Assembly: GCF_022539315.1 (NCBI RefSeq)
Contig: NC_066315.1
Span: forward strand, 93,102,990 to 93,166,989
DNA: 64,000 bases
Direction: 5' to 3'
DNA from: Serinus canaria
Lineage: Eukaryota > Chordata > Aves > Passeriformes > Fringillidae
The notes under the pieces were generated by a model. The model was not told the DNA's origin. It saw nothing but the letters and a program-made list of their open reading frames with translations, and did not search any database. Each line of letters begins with the position of its first letter. Position 1 is the stretch's first letter. A program made the translations under genes and the position numbers. This document shows positions 59,396 to 64,000 of this stretch, one piece after another.

Positions 59396-61805
59396 TCCTT
59401 GACAAACTCTCAGAGTGAATTTTCAGATCTCTGTCTAATTATTTAAAAGAGTTGAAAGATTGGAACAGACATAAAGATTGGAACATACCCAAAATTTGGT
59501 GACACTTTTTAAAGTCCAAATATCACATATGTTAAGGTGCTCAGCAAGTAGACCAGTCTGGTCCATTGTTTTGCTGGCAAAAAACATTAAAAGTGAATTT
59601 TACAGCTGTACATCATACAAGAAGACTACATATTGTTATATTAGAAAGGGATTGTTGCACAGATATATTGCCAAATCATTTCTTTTCTACTACTTAACTC
59701 TCAAATTAGATTATTTTAGCAAAATCTGAGTTTAAAAGGGAGCTTTAATTTTTAGCATAGGTTTGCTCTGTTTGGAATAAGACTCGATAGTGACTCATTC
59801 CAAATATATATTGATTTTCTTTAATATATTACACAGGTTATAATTAACTCTTCAAAGAATAGCTTCGTTTCAGACAAATTTGTCATTTAGCTGTCATAAA
59901 ATATACATACCATAAAACACTAGTGTGTGACGGAGTATCCTAAATTAGCTATTTGAAAGGAGAGTGACAAAATGGAAAATTGACACAAATGGCTTCTGCT
60001 CCCAGGTTTTTAATTTAATATCGGCTGGACTACCTACCTGCTTTTTACTAATTGCACTCACACAGGAAAATAGTACTGCCTTCTTCTGCATATATCACAC
60101 TGAAAGTGAGCAAGCAAAGTTTTCTATCAGAGAAACTAAAATAATCAGCACATTAAAAAAACCTGGGAAGCTATAATGTTTGTTTGCAGCTTTCACAATT
60201 TCCATAATATAGGGGATTATTTCTAGGCACAAGGTGCTTTATTTCAGTCCTCTGTGTTTTATTCTATTAATCTGGTAGTGTAAATCTACTGAAGACCAGG
60301 CTGTAGATTGTAGGTAATAAGGATGCAAAACTAACCAAAGTCAAAATCAGGTAGTGCATATACAACATTATACTGAGGATAGATAAGGCCAAAGTGACAC
60401 TGGTTTTCTCCAGTAAAGCATTAGTTTATATTCCTAACAAACAGACAGGGGAATTATTCACTGTGCATATAACTTTTTCTTAAAAGTAATAAAAAGTAAA
60501 ATCCATAAAATGTACAACCAAGGACAGATGACTTGGAGTAGCAGTAGAGTGAGCCTTAATGTATCAACAATAATGAACTGTATAACCCTGAAAAACTGTG
60601 GAGGAGGGGATAGATTCCTTTGACTATTGTATGGAGATGCATACATTTTAATTGTATCTGTTCTAAAGAAAATCTCACCCGTGTGTAATCTTTCTGTGTT
60701 TGGGCTTTTAATATACTTGAGAATGGCTGGAACCTAATCCTTGTGGGCAGTCAAGATACATGCACTGAAATATGGTCATTTTGTCTTACATTCTTCTGTC
60801 TTCTAGGGAGGTGAATGTGGTAGCAGATGAGCTATGAGGGGATCTTTATGAAATGGGTTGATTTTATTTGCTCAGTACTCTCTGCTCAAACGGAAATACA
60901 GTTTGAGCCATCCTCACTGGTAAAGGCTAAAAAATGGAAATATGCATTTGGGTGTTTTTACTTTGTGTATCTTCTGCATTGCAGCTTCAAAGCATTTACT
61001 TTATCCCTTCCATCAACAGATGTATTCTTACATTTGTCCAAATGCAGAGGAATAAACCCCAACATTTTCTAGCTAAGTAGCCTGCATGCCTTATTTCTTA
61101 GTAGACTCTGGTGCAAACTTAGATTAAAAATGCAGATTTACTTGTTTGGATGAATTTTCCTTCTTAGTTGGAGAAACAAGAAACATAATTTTCTGTTGAA
61201 TTCATCACTTTGTGTGGCTGAATTTTATTGGCTGTTTCTATTTTGAAAAAGCTGGAAGTGCTGGGTTTTTGTTCTTTCCTTCTTGCAACACCTATGATTT
61301 TAGCATATAGAAAGTCACAGTAGTTGATTTGAGATGCTACACATACATAGTTCATTCTGTAAGTTTTGAGCCCACGTGTACTGAGAGTGCTAGCAGATGT
61401 AAATTAACATTTTTTTTACCACTATGGGGGTTTAGATGTCCAAGCACAATCCCACAGACCTGTTTAAGGCAAAATTACTATTGATAACAATAACAATTGT
61501 ATAAGATTTCATCAAGTGTGACATCTAGCCTATGTCCAAGTAGGTGATGCAATAGTTAAACAGCCACCTGTGATTTATTATGTGTACAAAAATTTGGAAG
61601 AACTCTCAGCAAAGTGTTCATTGGTAAGTCATGCTACCTCAATCTGTTTTGTTCATTATGTCTGCTCCTGCCTCGGTGGGTTAAATTAACTTGCTATATA
61701 ATCATGGCCACGCTGTTGTTTGGAATTAAGTTCCATGAGCTCTTTTCAACTGTTGAAATAATTTCCCAGGCTCCATTATCAGAATTTTCCTCTGCAAGGG
61801 TAGTG
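59390..61805. other. Unique AT-rich sequence, no gene seen
   Basis: A small direct duplication (AGATTGGAACA) lies at 59458-59487. Open frames of 83 aa or less are unrecognised. Confidence 0.5.
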
Positions 61806-62110
61806 TTTTATGTGTCTCCTGAGTGTCCTATAAACTCTCAGTATTAATAGTGTGTTAGTGGTGATATTGATGCGTGATAGCACGGGTACTGCGTGTGCTG
61901 CTACAATGCTTTCAGACTGTAAACCATTTCTAGAGGCGTTCTTTGCAAGGCTAAGTCTTGATAGCATAATATACCACTGCTAATTATATTGATCTAATTA
62001 ATCTAATTAAATTGCAGCTAGATATGTTGTACATGTCATTTGTCTGTATTAACATTATGTAAACCTATTCTGCTTGTCTGTGCATTTTATATACAATGCC
62101 TCTTTAGCAT
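61806..62110. other. Constraint-like AT-rich island with homeodomain-type cores (putative non-coding element)
   Basis: Left half: GATGCGTGATAGCACGGGTACTGCG and GAGGCGTTCTTTGC keep five CpG sites in AT-rich DNA. Right half: GCTAATTATATTGATC, TAATTAATCTAATTAAATTG hold several TAATTA/ATTAAT cores within 40 bases, the kind of site bound by homeodomain proteins. No open frame spans the segment and it has no simple repeats. This is the best enhancer-like candidate in the window, but the call is made from appearance alone. Confidence 0.4.
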
Positions 62111-64000
62111 TTGACCGGGAAAGTGATCGTATACCCCCTGCATCTCATACTGGTGAGAAAGAGATGTGGTCATCAGGTGGCTTATGAGATACAGAAAGCC
62201 TGACTGTTTTTTGAATCTGGTTTTGTTTGAAGAGACAAAGGATTTTCTGTTCCTGGAGGTTAGGAAATGTCTTCTCTGCTTCCTCATTTGTTTCTATTAC
62301 CTTTGACAAAACAAGCCTTCATTTTTTTAGAAATTGGATGCATCAATTTCAACATATAACTAACAGACCAAAGATTCCTGAGTCACTTTTGTTGGACTGA
62401 TTGAAACATAACTGCACTGCTTCAGTATTTCTCTCTTATGGAAGAGAATGAGTACAGGGAAAATTCATTCCAAAAGGAGCAGGTAGCTCCTTCCTGTTGC
62501 ACCCCACAGCTGTTAGTTCTGCCTTCCACCAGCCAGTCCAGAGGAGATGCTTGAGCAGAGGCCAGCAGTTGATTGAACAGCAAATCTTTGACTTTGTTGG
62601 CCATGGCCTCTTCTTGTGTAGGTAAGGCTCTTTTCATAGTGGTACACATGTACAATGTACCATTGTGGTTCTAGCAATGAAGGGTAATGTAAGCAGATGG
62701 TATCTCTACCCTCCTCCTAACACAGGACACACACTTGAATGTCATCCAAACTCACCCTTCTCCTGGATTTTCTTTTATCATCAATTAAATCAAAGCAAAT
62801 ATTCCTTCGGCATGAGCTGCTCTTGCAGACTTTGCATAGTTTCTGCTTCTTGTTTTTAGTTCAGAGACACTCCATCATTTTCTATCATCCCTGTCTGGCA
62901 TTAAGAAGGCTCACTTGGTTCAGCTGCTATTCTGAGTTCGCTGTGTCACTCTGCAGAGTCATGGCAGACAGTGCCACACCAAGGAAGAATGTGACTCTTC
63001 TTCCATGTCAGCCTCCTGCAGCAATTAATGCTGTCCCTGCTTACTTGGTCAAATCAGCTGAATGCTGAGAATATGCAACTCTGGGCAGGTTAGGAGCTCA
63101 AGGCATAGCTGAACGTTGTGTTCAACTGTCTCGATATTAGATTTTCTAATTTTTTAAAGATTAAAATAAGTAAGATAGAAAAGCCTTATTTATCTTTAAT
63201 TATTATGTAGGATTTAAAAAAAAATCTGCAGTGAACATTATATGCCAGGTTTTGCTGCTGCTTATATGGAGATATGAATGATCCTCCTTTTTGCAAGAGA
63301 CCACTGTCTTGTCACTGATGAAACTGCCTTCGCATTTCTAATGTGAGGAAAACAAAGTAACAGAGAAAAAGAGAATAAGAAAAATGTTTTTAAAATCTCA
63401 TTTTCCTTGGAGCATTGTAAGAAGAGGTGGTTTCTTCAGCTTACTTTTGGTAATGGTATTAGCTTAAGTAGAACATTTTAAAGCAATTTTCAATTCTGAC
63501 TAATTTCGCTAGCTAGCTACAGTCATAGTTTTCCAGGTGAAATAGTTTTCTAAAGAAACTAATTCAGAAATCCACACAGGCTTTCAACAGTAGTCTAGCA
63601 AAATTGTGTAAAGATGCATGGTTTACTGTGCTTGGGCAATAAAAATGTAGTGTCAGCCTGCCTTTTCCTTTCGTGTTGTCTCCCTTTCACTAGTGGGCAT
63701 AGGACAGGACTCCACAAAGGAGAAAATTTAAAATTGGAAGTCTTCCACTGGTTGCTCGTTCCCCTAACTCTGTTCTAAGGTGTTTTAGACCATCCAGAAA
63801 CCATATGAAGAGCAAAGGTGGCAGCCATAATCCTACTTTTATCTGTATGTGGTGTGCATGTATTGAATACAAGACGAGGGACTGGAGTTTGCAATTTAAG
63901 GCTTTTGCTCAGGCTGACACATGGCAGGGAGATCAAAAATAGTGTGAAAGAGGAAGACATGGAAGATGAAGAGCTCTGCAGATGACAAGTCGAAGTTGGT
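62111..64000. other. Unique sequence to the window edge, no gene seen
   Basis: Frames of 109 aa (62739-63068) and 77 aa on minus (62422-62655) are not recognised. The window ends in unremarkable sequence. Confidence 0.45.

Noticed and set aside
62422..62655. 77-aa minus-strand frame with mixed, protein-like composition
   Set aside because: No continuation in other frames and no recognised relative, so not enough to call.
1..64000. tRNA, rRNA, CRISPR or bacterial operon signals
   Set aside because: No B-box with a foldable partner, no spaced repeats, and no dense co-directional frames; the content is vertebrate non-coding DNA.

Overview
The window reads as a gene-poor stretch of a bird nuclear genome. 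It carries a 3'-end copy of the sauropsid LINE CR1 (7551-7837), a second CR1 3' terminus (27690-27750), a solo ERVL-type LTR of the kind common in birds (13711-14272), few young interspersed repeats, and an AT-rich, CpG-poor base composition. The species cannot be told from the sequence. The AT-rich, low-repeat character would suit a gene desert or a very large intron on a macrochromosome.

I find no convincing host protein-coding exon, tRNA, rRNA, CRISPR array or prokaryotic-type operon. The longest open frames (174 aa at 25154-25678, 165 aa at 35223-35720, 157 aa at 2211-2684) lie in GC-richer patches, have biased composition, overlap open frames on the other strand and match no family I know. 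I treat them as chance. The one stretch that looks like a broken non-transposon coding sequence is 45611-46053, which I cannot name.

Layout: 1-7.5 kb is unique sequence with a (TAA)n array and a perfect 16-bp hairpin. 7.5-14.3 kb holds the CR1 copy and the solo LTR. 14.3-27.4 kb is mostly unique, with islands that look constrained and a GC-rich block. 27.4-27.75 kb is a 270-bp pyrimidine-only-like pentanucleotide array abutting a CR1 end. 34.4 kb carries a MIR-like SINE relic. 42.8-43.4 kb carries an ancient CR1-like relic next to a hAT transposase relic. 45.6-46.1 kb is the unnamed broken coding-like stretch. 56.3-56.9 kb and 58.5-59.0 kb carry two decayed LINE reverse transcriptases, one L2-like and one L1/Tx1-like. 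The last 5 kb is unique sequence with an AT-rich island rich in homeodomain-type cores.

There is no operon-like co-operation between genes here. The biological content is regulatory-looking single-copy DNA plus a layered record of transposon fossils, some clearly much older than the CR1 and LTR copies. The most interesting items are the L1/Tx1-like and L2-like reverse transcriptase relics, the hAT relic, the unnamed pseudogene-like stretch, the hairpin and the pentanucleotide array. All family calls were made by reading translations by eye; no database search was run.
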